From positions 1 through 39,156 of the forward strand of contig JAQWFH010000020.1 in assembly GCA_028704515.1 (NCBI GenBank): 39,156 nucleotides of DNA, in the 5' to 3' direction. Numbering within the stretch: position 1 is the stretch's first letter; the number at the start of each line of letters is the position of its first letter. Of this stretch, positions 1 through 7,217 are shown in pieces. A program made the translations under genes and the position numbers. The notes under the pieces were generated by a model, which was not told the origin of the DNA, ran no database searches, and saw only the letters and a list, made by a program, of their open reading frames with translations. The stretch is from Eubacteriales bacterium (lineage in GTDB: Bacteria; Bacillota; Clostridia; Peptostreptococcales; Anaerovoracaceae).

Positions 1-56
1 TTTCCGCTCTTCTTTTCGTTTTGCTACACCGTCATATTCTCGGGCTTTTGATTTAG

Positions 57-1535
57 CTAGCTTTGGGATGCATATTCCGGCATCAGGTATGGTCTTTCAA
101 ATAGAACCTTGTATTGCTCGTGCTGTTTCTTTAGCGTCTCTATTCCCAGCTCTATTTTCGGTATGTTGAGCTGCATTTCTTGAAGCTCCGCTTTTGTAAT
201 CATGCCAAGGTCGTATTGAAGCCATAGAGCATTTACTGCGCGCTTCGTTTCAGTAAGATCAGTCTCAAGATTTGCTATATTTTCCTCTAAGGTAAGAAGC
301 GTATTGTATCTTGTTCTTATCGTCGTCTCTAAGCTATTTTCCATATCTTTAAGGCTCCTTTTGGCTTCTGTTAGATCAAGCTGTGTCATCAGATAGCTCT
401 GACCGCCCAAAATGTTGTATTCATATGTAAGGAGCTTGAATTCCTTAGAAGCTGCTGATTCCTTTGCAAGCCAGATATATGGATCTGAGCCCAAATTATC
501 CTTAACCTTCCTATCAAGGTCAACCGCCCCGACAGGAGAATAAGAAGTGCTGTATTCAAAATCAAGGATTTGCTCAGAAGGGGAACCCAGAGCATTGTTC
601 AGTTTGGCCCGCTCTCCTATAATTTCTTGGTTTAAGATATTAAGTGCAATCTTTTCTTTAGAAAATGATGCTTCAGCTTTATCTAATTGCACCTTGCTGA
701 TTAGCCCTGCACTGTACTTCAAGTTTTCAAGCCGCAATTTATATTCCAAGAATGTGATGTTCTCTTGCAAAAGGTCACGTTCTTTCAGTTTTAATGTAAG
801 AGAGTCCATCATATTTTTTATATTGTTGCCTGTAGCATCGGCAATGAGAGGAAGCTGCATCTCAGTCCATTTCTCTTGCAGATTTAAATCCTTCTTTGCT
901 TGCAGCATTGCAAAACTATAGCTACCTTGCGTATAAGGGAAGTCATCGTTTGCTTCCTTCGCCCTAACACCGCCAAGAACAGCGCTGTTGTATGCCGAAC
1001 TTTTTTGAATGCCTTTTTTCATCGCTTCATCATACGATAAAAATGTATCTTCATTCCCTTGCGCTTTATCTGAAACAGTGCCAGCGTTTGCGCCTTTATT
1101 TGCCTCTATGCTGACAGTTCTGCTTGAGCTGTCCCATTTTACCTTTGCGCCAAAAGCCTCGCTTACAAAGCGCACAGGCACCATTGTAGTGCCATCTTGG
1201 ATATATGGTGCAGCCAGCAGCGTTTTCATGCTGTTATTGACAAAGGCATTGACAGAGCCTATTTTAATAAGCATGGAGTCCCCATTTGCTTCCGCTTTGA
1301 TTTCTTTTCTTTCGGCCGACCATTCAACCTCTGCCCCCAGAGTTTCACAAATATCCCGCATCGGAACGAATACCGTTCCGTTTATATTCTCAGGTGCCGT
1401 ACCGTAGCTTTGAAGCTCCCCGTTAACCAGAAGTTTAATCGGGGCAGTCTCGAAAGAGCTGGCGTAACTGCCTACCGACAGACAAGCAACCAGCAGTGCA
1501 GTCATTACCCCTCTTTTTATATATTTCTTTATCAT
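57..1535 (-). CDS. Secreted CuAO-N domain protein fused to a TolC-like coiled-coil region
   Basis: A 492-residue exported protein. Residues 1-26 form a signal peptide. Residues about 33-146 form a copper-amine-oxidase-N type domain, recognisable by the paired motifs FVPMRDICETLGAEVEW and MVPVRFVSEAFGAKVKW; despite the name this is a surface-protein module, not an oxidase. After a short linker, residues about 165-490 resemble the outer-membrane efflux protein (TolC/OEP) fold. This part opens with FLSYDEAMKKGIQKS and has two related helical-hairpin motifs, YSAGLISKVQLDKAE and YDLGMITKAELQEMQ. The start is the ATG preceded by AGGGG. It lies 24 bases downstream of the next CuAO-N gene, so the two are probably cotranscribed. 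No transmembrane beta-barrel or second membrane is expected in this organism, so the TolC-like part may be a coiled-coil stalk. The domain assignments are by eye; the exact role is unknown. Confidence 0.85.
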   Translation of the reverse strand: MIKKYIKRGVMTALLVACLSVGSYASSFETAPIKLLVNGELQSYGTAPENINGTVFVPMRDICETLGAEVEWSAERKEIKAEANGDSMLIKIGSVNAFVNNSMKTLLAAPYIQDGTTMVPVRFVSEAFGAKVKWDSSSRTVSIEANKGANAGTVSDKAQGNEDTFLSYDEAMKKGIQKSSAYNSAVLGGVRAKEANDDFPYTQGSYSFAMLQAKKDLNLQEKWTEMQLPLIADATGNNIKNMMDSLTLKLKERDLLQENITFLEYKLRLENLKYSAGLISKVQLDKAEASFSKEKIALNILNQEIIGERAKLNNALGSPSEQILDFEYSTSYSPVGAVDLDRKVKDNLGSDPYIWLAKESAASKEFKLLTYEYNILGGQSYLMTQLDLTEAKRSLKDMENSLETTIRTRYNTLLTLEENIANLETDLTETKRAVNALWLQYDLGMITKAELQEMQLNIPKIELGIETLKKQHEQYKVLFERPYLMPEYASQS

Positions 1536-1559
1536 TTTCCCCTGCTTTCTTTGTCCTTG

Positions 1560-2246
1560 TTAGAGTGCGATATCAAAGCTTACCGTCTCACTCTTGTCTG
1601 TTCCTTGTGTAATAAAGGTAAGCTCAATTTGCATCTTTTCAGGATCTTTTATAGCTGTCGGCAGCAGAATGAAGCCTTGTACTTCGTTGTCTTTCCTGAG
1701 GTCGTTGTACCACCTTTTGTCAAAGTCTATTGCTCGCTTTGAATCCATGCTGTATTCCTTGCCGTCCGCTGTAATCTTTGTTGCCATCTGGTTAAGCTGG
1801 ATAGGTGCATCCGTCTTATTCTTTACGGTAAACCAAATGCGGTCACCTTTGCTGTCTTCACCGTACATATCCGCTGTAACCTTTAAGTCTGAGTTCTCCT
1901 TGAAAAGAGGCAATGCTTTGTATATTGTCTTATCTACATCCTCTGGTTTCTGTGGGATTTCTTGCTTTGCGGAAGTGAGTGCAATGATTTTAGTCTCATC
2001 ATTCCAATCAACGGTGGCACCTAGATTTTCCGCAATAAATCTTACGGGAACATAGGATCTGTCTTTATATACAAGAACTTCGTATTCACTTGGAAGCTCT
2101 TTCTTTTCTCCGTCAAATGTAAAGGTCATATCACTGTTTGTATATGCTTCTATCTTTGCAATAGCGGCAGATGCAAGCATCGGACCGCCTGACATTGCGA
2201 GCATACCAATTATGATGCCTATTACCAAGCTTCTATTTCTTTTCAC
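1560..2246 (-). CDS. Secreted protein with CuAO-N domain and C-terminal beta-sandwich-like region
   Basis: About 228 residues. I chose the GTG at 2246 because the sequence AAAGGGGGAG lies 6 bases upstream, and the resulting N-terminus (MKRNRSLVIGIIIGMLAMSG) is a clean signal peptide. A longer reading frame to 2312 would put 22 non-signal-like residues in front. Residues about 40-92 carry a CuAO-N motif (YKDRSYVPVRFIAENLGATV). Residues about 115-228 are beta-rich with WFTVKNKTDAPIQL and a conserved-looking Asp/Lys pattern, suggesting an Ig- or DUF4352-like sandwich; that is a guess. It is followed closely by the TolC-like protein gene and preceded by a terminator, so it may head a two-gene unit. 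I see no convincing promoter in the roughly 90 bases upstream. Confidence 0.8.
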   Translation of the reverse strand: MKRNRSLVIGIIIGMLAMSGGPMLASAAIAKIEAYTNSDMTFTFDGEKKELPSEYEVLVYKDRSYVPVRFIAENLGATVDWNDETKIIALTSAKQEIPQKPEDVDKTIYKALPLFKENSDLKVTADMYGEDSKGDRIWFTVKNKTDAPIQLNQMATKITADGKEYSMDSKRAIDFDKRWYNDLRKDNEVQGFILLPTAIKDPEKMQIELTFITQGTDKSETVSFDIAL

Positions 2247-2336
2247 TTTTTTCTCCCCCTTTATTTTGATGCCAAATACATAATTTTGCAATCTGGCGTA
2301 TATTGAGCACAAGCTGCTTTCTTAATATATTTTTCA

Positions 2337-2367
2337 AAAAACGGGCTCCGATAGGAAGCCCGTTTTC
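2337..2367 (-). terminator. Intrinsic terminator after the 772-residue surface protein
   Basis: The core stem ACGGGCT / AGCCCGT (2341-2347 with 2357-2363) has a 9-base loop and is extended by flanking A/T pairs. On the minus strand it is followed by a run of five to six T. It lies 26 bases beyond the stop of the 772-residue gene and would separate it from the downstream CuAO-N pair. Confidence 0.85.
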
Positions 2368-2392
2368 ATTACAACATGTTATTGCTGCATTA

Positions 2393-4711
2393 CTATTTTA
2401 CAGTATAAATTGAAACTGTCTTTGTAGCAGCATCCCAATCAACGTTTGCACCAAGTGCTGTGGAAACGTATCTTGCAGGAACATAAATTCTTCCGTTAAG
2501 ATTTACGGCAACAGTGTCCATAGCGATTGCGGTTCCGCCAGCGATAATCTTAGCATCGCCAACAGTGATTGAAACTACCTGCTTACCAACAATTGTTGCA
2601 GTTGCGGAAGCCTGGTTCCAGATGATCTGGCTTTCGTTGATGCCAAGAGCGTCAGCAACGAATCTGATTGGAACCATTGTTCTGCCAGCAGTATCAATGT
2701 ACGCTTCTGCATCCATAGTCTTGGTTACGCTGTTTACAACATAATCCTTGCTGCCGATGACGAACTTAGCGTTTACTGCCTGATCTGCAGCTGTAACGAT
2801 TGTTATATAATCTGCTTTTACAGAATGTGCTGTGAAGTCACCGTTATTGTATCCATTCGCAGCAGCAGATGGCTTAGTACCTGAAGGAACAGTACCATTG
2901 TTATCAACTAAAGCAGTTCCGCCTACTCTTACTGCATACTTTCCTTCAGGAAGAGTTCTGTCAAGAGTAATTTCGATATCGGATATTGTGATTTCAGCGG
3001 CAGTCTTTATAGAGGATTTATCCACTGTAATATTTATGATACCTGCATTAGTAACATCGACTTTCTTTATTTCAAGATCGCCTGCGGTTACTTTTGCTTT
3101 TGCATCTTTAAAGCCCATTGTACTGAAATTAAGTCCTAAATCTTCAATACTTACTGAAATTATATTTTTACTAGCTTCGTCTCTGATAGCACCCGCTTCT
3201 GTTTCTTTAATGACAATTTCTCCGCCAGCCTGCTTCTGCACGCCTGTCTTTAAATCTGTCAATTTAGCTTCTGCAGTAACTGGGTTCACTACTTTTGCAA
3301 CTACTAAAGTAGTATCGTCAAGACCTGCTTTTGCTCCTGTTACTTTAACTTCAAGATCACCAGAGTGTCCTGCTTCTACTGTTACAGGGATAATAAATTC
3401 AAACTTGTCTTTTGTTCCAACATTAAGCCCGGTTACTGCCCACTCAAAGCTTGAAGTGTCATCGCCTTTGTATCCTACAATACCTGTAGGAGCTGCAGGT
3501 GCGCTATTTATTTTTACGTCAACACTACCAGGAGTAGTATTGACATCTGTGAGCTGTACCCATTCAGGGAATTCAAAGTCAATAAATTTTCCAGCAATCA
3601 AAGAACCGTCTGTAGTCTCTTCTACGATTACTTTAACTTCATAGTCTTTGCTTCCATCTTGTTCGTAACCTGCGTAAATTGTAGGAATATCTTTTTCTTT
3701 AACTGTTGTAACTGTTACGCCTTCTTCGACATATTCAGCTATAACGAGACCGGATGCATTTTCGATGTCACCGTCAGCTCTGATTTGAACGCTGATTTCA
3801 CCAAGCCTTGCATCTTTGCCGATGTCAATAATCGGTTTTACAATCAATACTTGTCTTAAATTCGAATTAGCCGCAGGAGTTAAAGTAAAGGTTAAATCTC
3901 TTGAGCCGGCAGCCGAGATTGCAGAAACTGCGCCCAAGTTACCACTAAATTCAGTGGCTGTCATTGTTCCCCAAGTAACTCCTTTAGGCAGAGTAAGTTT
4001 GATATCTGAAGTTGCAGGGGTCCCATCAACTGTGTTTACTGCCGTTTCTCTGATTTCAATATTAGCAGTTGCTACTGCAGCAGCTCTTGAAGTTTTTACT
4101 ACTTTATCCTGTACAGTCGCAACTGTTTTACCACCGGCAACCACGCCAACAGTATATGTTCCGCTTGTAAACTGTGAGTCGATGCTTTCTACTTTAACTT
4201 TTACATCGCCTGCATCCGAACCAGACTTAATTCCCAAATTAAAAGAGATATATGAGCCTTTTGCAAACGCTGTGGCTACATACAGTTCAACTTCAATCCA
4301 GTTATCACCTATAGCAATAACTTTGGAGTTAGTAGCCGTAGCTCCAACCGCTCCTAAAGTACCAGCGCCAGCTCCTGCGGGTATTGCATAGATTACAGGC
4401 TCAGTATTGACACCGGTAGGTGCCGTACCTACGACTGGACCGGCAATATCTAGTGGAGTTGTAGTTAAATCACTTGCTGTTCTTGCCCACTCACCATTCT
4501 CAACAGTGAATTTTACAACTTGGCTGCCTACCGGAAGGCCGGCCGCATCATCAATAACTGTGGTTAAATTAACCCACGGCATATTTGCATCTTCCGCAAC
4601 CGCAGGAACTTTAGCAACTGAATTATCTGTCGCTGCAAAAGCACTTGCAGGCACAAGTGTCAGTATCATGATCAATGCTAACACAAATGCAAAACCTTTT
4701 CTTGTTCTCAT
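2393..4711 (-). CDS. Large secreted surface (S-layer-like) protein with C-terminal CuAO-N domain
   Basis: A 772-residue exported protein. Residues 1-26 are a signal peptide (basic start, hydrophobic core, ASAFA cleavage region). The middle, about 30-630, is rich in Thr, Val, Ala and Gly and almost free of Cys, as in repetitive beta-sandwich surface proteins. The C-terminus, about 640-772, is a CuAO-N domain with TMVPIRFVADALGIN and RIYVPARYVSTALGANVDW. The ATG has AGGAGG nine bases upstream. A near-consensus promoter and a structured leader of about 130 bases lie upstream and a terminator follows, so it is probably a monocistronic, highly expressed gene. It could be a major surface-layer or adhesin protein. 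No SLH domain is present, so wall anchoring might depend on the CuAO-N module; that is inference. Confidence 0.85.
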   Translation of the reverse strand: MRTRKGFAFVLALIMILTLVPASAFAATDNSVAKVPAVAEDANMPWVNLTTVIDDAAGLPVGSQVVKFTVENGEWARTASDLTTTPLDIAGPVVGTAPTGVNTEPVIYAIPAGAGAGTLGAVGATATNSKVIAIGDNWIEVELYVATAFAKGSYISFNLGIKSGSDAGDVKVKVESIDSQFTSGTYTVGVVAGGKTVATVQDKVVKTSRAAAVATANIEIRETAVNTVDGTPATSDIKLTLPKGVTWGTMTATEFSGNLGAVSAISAAGSRDLTFTLTPAANSNLRQVLIVKPIIDIGKDARLGEISVQIRADGDIENASGLVIAEYVEEGVTVTTVKEKDIPTIYAGYEQDGSKDYEVKVIVEETTDGSLIAGKFIDFEFPEWVQLTDVNTTPGSVDVKINSAPAAPTGIVGYKGDDTSSFEWAVTGLNVGTKDKFEFIIPVTVEAGHSGDLEVKVTGAKAGLDDTTLVVAKVVNPVTAEAKLTDLKTGVQKQAGGEIVIKETEAGAIRDEASKNIISVSIEDLGLNFSTMGFKDAKAKVTAGDLEIKKVDVTNAGIINITVDKSSIKTAAEITISDIEITLDRTLPEGKYAVRVGGTALVDNNGTVPSGTKPSAAANGYNNGDFTAHSVKADYITIVTAADQAVNAKFVIGSKDYVVNSVTKTMDAEAYIDTAGRTMVPIRFVADALGINESQIIWNQASATATIVGKQVVSITVGDAKIIAGGTAIAMDTVAVNLNGRIYVPARYVSTALGANVDWDAATKTVSIYTVK

Positions 4712-4734
4712 TTTTTATATCCTCCTATATTTTT

Positions 4735-4786
4735 CTTCTGAAGGGGCTTCAATTTTTTAGGTGCAAATTACCTTCCCCTTCCGAAG
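4735..4786 (-). promoter_or_regulatory. Structured 5' leader hairpin of the 772-residue surface protein gene
   Basis: Between the predicted start of transcription and the Shine-Dalgarno are two complementary 12-base arms, CTTCTGAAGGGG (4735-4746) and CCCCTTCCGAAG (4775-4786), with one mismatch and a 28-base interior. The interior has a smaller GGT/ACC pairing. Stable leader stems of this kind often protect abundant surface-protein mRNAs; the function here is inferred. Confidence 0.55.
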
Positions 4787-4846
4787 ATAATTTGACATTA
4801 TGATAGGTTCGTACAAAAGGATATTGCACGGACATTATCACATTAG

Positions 4847-4876
4847 ATTATAACCTCGCAACGCGACGACAGTCAA
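4847..4876 (-). promoter_or_regulatory. Sigma-A promoter for the 772-residue surface protein gene
   Basis: On the minus strand TTGACT (4876-4871) is separated by 18 bases from a perfect TATAAT (4852-4847). Transcription would begin near 4840, giving a leader of about 130 bases. Confidence 0.75.
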
Positions 4877-5247
4877 TTCTTTGGGGCGATATGTAATATA
4901 ACTGTAACAGAATCGCAGCCCTTAGGGCGCCTGAAGCCTCGTTGTTCCTATGACCTTATTATAGAAAAAGCAAAGCAAAAAGTCCATTACAAGGATATTA
5001 CATGAGTGTTACCGTTTGGAGTAAGGGCTGATATGTCCCGTATATATATTATAAGGAAGATATATATAATAGAAGTTTATTTTTGTATAAGCTTTTTGTT
5101 GTTCTGCTTCGAAATATGCTTTTGCAGGGCCGGGCGTCGAGAGCGTATAAGCAAATAAAGTACATTCGAATAACAAGGTTGATTTATCGAAATAGTCGAT
5201 TTATTCCGTTTTTGTATTTTGTCCACAATAAAATATGGCAATGTTGG
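4877..5247. other. AT-rich divergent intergenic region with no gene seen
   Basis: About 370 bases between the surface-protein promoter and the permease control region. It holds a tight GC-rich inverted repeat near 4917-4929, AT-dinucleotide tracts near 5040-5074 and a small ATCGA/TCGAT repeat near 5190-5205. The one reading frame of any size (minus strand, 67 codons) has no Shine-Dalgarno and a non-protein-like composition. I see no convincing RNA gene. Confidence 0.5.
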
Positions 5248-5270
5248 TTTTTGTGATAAATTCACAAAAA
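5248..5270. promoter_or_regulatory. Perfect 23-bp palindrome, CRP/FNR- or Rex-like operator candidate
   Basis: The arms TTTTTGTGA and TCACAAAAA are perfect reverse complements around a 5-base centre TAAAT. The site sits about 36 bases upstream of the -35 box of the first permease, near position -83 from its predicted transcription start. The core TGTGA-N5-TCACA resembles CRP/FNR-family sites but has one base less than the E. coli CRP spacer. The cognate regulator is unknown. Confidence 0.5.
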
Positions 5271-5306
5271 GTTCAGACAATTCGGTCTATTTTTTGTATT
5301 TTTCCA

Positions 5307-5335
5307 TTGACAAATTTGCGGTTCAACTGTAAAAT
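5307..5335 (+). promoter_or_regulatory. Sigma-A promoter of the first permease gene
   Basis: TTGACA (5307-5312), a 17-base spacer and TAAAAT (5330-5335). The leader would be about 110 bases long. Confidence 0.8.
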
Positions 5336-5358
5336 GAAGTCAGTAAATTAACTTAAAC

Positions 5359-5385
5359 AAAGGAGTGATAAACAGTATTTGCATT
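5359..5385 (+). promoter_or_regulatory. Conserved leader element shared with the second permease
   Basis: AAAGGAGTGAT followed by TATTTGCATT is repeated in the leader of the second permease (7107-7139), although the surrounding leader sequence differs. The first part looks like a Shine-Dalgarno but no credible leader ORF with normal spacing follows. Confidence 0.4.
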
Positions 5386-5452
5386 ATTCTTTATAATTTT
5401 TTATTAAATTTCGATTGGCTTAAATGTCAATTTCGAAAGGAGAAATAATGTA

Positions 5453-6859
5453 ATGGCTAATTTAACAAGAAAAATTTCCGTAGAAGAAATTTTTAAACAG
5501 CAAGAAAACTCACAACTTAAGAGAGTACTTGGCACATTCGAGCTCATGATGCTCGGCGTTGGAGTTATCGTAGGTACTGGTATATTTGTAATCACCGGTA
5601 CAGCTGCCGCAGACTATGCAGGCCCCGCACTTATGCTTTCATTCGCTTTTTCCGGCACAGTTTGTCTTTTAGCAGCTCTTTGCTACGCTGAACTCGCAGC
5701 AGCAATCCCAACAGCAGGTTCCGCTTTCACATTTACTTATGTTGGTCTCGGAGAAATCTGGGCGTGGATAGTTGCTTGGTGTCTCGTTCTGGAGCTTACA
5801 GTTGCTGCGGCAGCTATCGCAACAGGATGGGGTGCATATGCAGTTAACTTACTCTCAATCGCAGGTATTAACTTGCCTAAGGCAATCATAACAGACCCAT
5901 TGAGCGGTGGTATCATCAACCTTCCTTCCGTTATTCTTATTGCAGCTGTTATCTGGCTTCTTAAGAGAGGAACTAAGGAATCCGCAAGAGTTAACAACAT
6001 CCTCGTAATCATAAAGGTTTCTGCAGTAATACTCTTCATCATATTGGGAGTAACTCACATTGATGCAGCTAACTACAATCCGTTCATGCCTTACGGCGTT
6101 GGCGGAATATTCGCAGGATCTGCTATCGTATTCTTCTGCTATGTAGGCTTTGACATCATCGCTAACTCTGCAGAAGAAGTTAAGAATCCTGCAAGAGACC
6201 TTCCAAGAGGTATCATCGGCTGCTTAGTAATAGTAACATTACTTTACATCATAGTAACCGCTGTACTCGTTGGTGTTCAGCCTTATGATGTATACCGTGG
6301 ACAAGCTGCTCCTGTAGCATTCGCGCTTGCTCAGATTGGTATCAACTGGGGTTCTGCTCTTATCTCTGTATCAGCTATCATCGGACTTATCGCAGGTGTA
6401 CTTACTACAATGTACTCCGCAACAAGACTTTGCTTCGCTCTTGCAAGAGACGGACTTCTTCCTCGTAGATTCTCAAATGTTAACGAGAAATCCGGAGTTC
6501 CTGATTTGGCAACAAACCTCGTATGGATATTCGTATCCATCCTGACAGGCTTCTTCCCAATAGGAATTATCGCTGAGCTCGTAAACATCGGTACATTGAT
6601 GGCATTCGTATTCGTATCTCTTTCCGTAATGGTTATGAGAAAGACTCATCCGGATATGGAAAGACCTTTCAGAATGCCGGGTGGATCATGGCTTCCATTA
6701 GTTTCCGCAGTTGCTTGTGCTTTCCTTATCACTCAGCTTCAGCCTCTCACTTGGCTCGTATTCGCTTTGTGGACTGTAATCGGTCTCTTCATATACTTCG
6801 GTTATGGAGTAAAGAACAGCTTGGCAGGCAAAGAAGAAACTGCCGCTGCAGGAAAATAA
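5453..6859 (+). CDS. APC superfamily (CAT/YfnA-type) amino acid permease, copy 1
   Basis: A 468-residue integral membrane transporter with about 12 hydrophobic segments. After an amphipathic cytoplasmic start (KISVEEIFKQQ) the first helix carries the CAT-family signature MMLGVGVIVGTGIFVITGTAA, with the G-x-G-T-G unwound region that binds the amino acid backbone. PTAGSAFTFTYVGLGE and GFDIIANSAEEVKNP are further family landmarks. Proton-coupled or exchange uptake of amino acids is expected; the substrate cannot be read from sequence. The start is fixed by AAAGGAG ten bases upstream. An ATGTAA start-stop pair lies between the Shine-Dalgarno and this ATG. Codon use is strongly biased (CTC, GTA, ATC), unlike most neighbours, which suggests high expression. 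It is about 85 percent identical to the next gene by eye. Confidence 0.95.
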   Translation: MANLTRKISVEEIFKQQENSQLKRVLGTFELMMLGVGVIVGTGIFVITGTAAADYAGPALMLSFAFSGTVCLLAALCYAELAAAIPTAGSAFTFTYVGLGEIWAWIVAWCLVLELTVAAAAIATGWGAYAVNLLSIAGINLPKAIITDPLSGGIINLPSVILIAAVIWLLKRGTKESARVNNILVIIKVSAVILFIILGVTHIDAANYNPFMPYGVGGIFAGSAIVFFCYVGFDIIANSAEEVKNPARDLPRGIIGCLVIVTLLYIIVTAVLVGVQPYDVYRGQAAPVAFALAQIGINWGSALISVSAIIGLIAGVLTTMYSATRLCFALARDGLLPRRFSNVNEKSGVPDLATNLVWIFVSILTGFFPIGIIAELVNIGTLMAFVFVSLSVMVMRKTHPDMERPFRMPGGSWLPLVSAVACAFLITQLQPLTWLVFALWTVIGLFIYFGYGVKNSLAGKEETAAAGK

Positions 6860-6885
6860 GAACAGGAATGCAATTTATTCAAATC

Positions 6886-6895
6886 GCAAATATTG
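6886..6895 (+). repeat. 3' UTR element GCAAATATTG of permease copy 1
   Basis: GCAAATATTG also occurs after permease copy 2 (8647-8656). It is complementary, with 9 of 10 bases matched, to the leader sequence at 5373-5382. Confidence 0.45.
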
Positions 6896-6926
6896 TTTAA
6901 TTAGTAAATTGGTTAAGTTAATTACG

Positions 6927-6954
6927 AAGGGCGTTTTTCGAAACGCCCTTTTTT
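6927..6954 (+). terminator. Intrinsic terminator after permease copy 1
   Basis: A perfect 10-bp stem AAGGGCGTTT / AAACGCCCTT closed by a TTCG tetraloop and continuing into a run of six T (6949-6954). Confidence 0.95.
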
Positions 6955-7045
6955 ACATTTTTTGGGTGAAAATGTTACAATTTTGTTTCCCATGATTTCA
7001 TCACTCGTCATTTAGTCGAAATATTAAGAAAATTCTATTTTTCAG

Positions 7046-7074
7046 TTGACAATTAATATATTAAATCATAAACT
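7046..7074 (+). promoter_or_regulatory. Sigma-A promoter of the second permease gene
   Basis: TTGACA (7046-7051), 17-base spacer, TAAACT (7069-7074). Together with the terminator upstream this makes the second permease an independent transcription unit with a leader of about 137 bases. Confidence 0.75.
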
Positions 7075-7106
7075 CATATACATAGGGTATATGTTAGATT
7101 TGAAAA

Positions 7107-7139
7107 AAAGGAGTGATTACACAAATCAATATTTGCATT
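7107..7139 (+). promoter_or_regulatory. Conserved leader element shared with the first permease
   Basis: Contains AAAGGAGTGAT (7106-7116 region) and TATTTGCATT (7130-7139), matching the copy 1 leader. Within it, CAATATTTGC (7127-7136) is the exact reverse complement of GCAAATATTG in the 3' UTR at 8647-8656. Confidence 0.4.
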
Positions 7140-7164
7140 CATTTTAACTGACGATTTTAAAACA

Positions 7165-7183
7165 GAACAGTCTAAGATTGTTC
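7165..7183. promoter_or_regulatory. 19-bp near-palindrome in the second permease leader
   Basis: GAACAGTCT-A-AGATTGTTC is symmetrical about 7174 with one mismatch, which would be a G.U pair in RNA. It is absent from the copy 1 leader. It could be an operator or a leader hairpin specific to copy 2. Confidence 0.4.
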
Positions 7184-7217
7184 CGCATTATAAAATTTCG
7201 AAAGGAGAAATAATGCA

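Noticed and set aside
1-56. Start of another minus-strand gene beyond the left edge
   Set aside because: Only short frames closed by stops are seen (an ATG-ACG-GTG-TAG in this stretch) and no ribosome site, so nothing can be called.
2247-2312. Upstream extension of the 228-residue CuAO-N protein
   Set aside because: It would precede the signal peptide with 22 atypical residues, and the strong Shine-Dalgarno points to the GTG at 2246.
2832-4391. Long plus-strand frames opposite the 772-residue surface protein
   Set aside because: They mirror the Thr/Val/Ala-rich coding strand, have no ribosome sites and break into several pieces, while the minus strand gives one complete protein with signal peptide and domain.
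5077-5280. 67-codon minus-strand reading frame in the large intergenic region
   Set aside because: It has no Shine-Dalgarno, its composition is unlike protein (many Lys, Asn, Ser with no pattern), and it overlaps the 23-bp palindrome.
5376-5397. TTG-initiated leader peptides of 4-5 codons in both permease leaders
   Set aside because: Distance from the AGGAG-like sequence is about 13 bases and the peptide sequences differ; there is no regulatory codon run.
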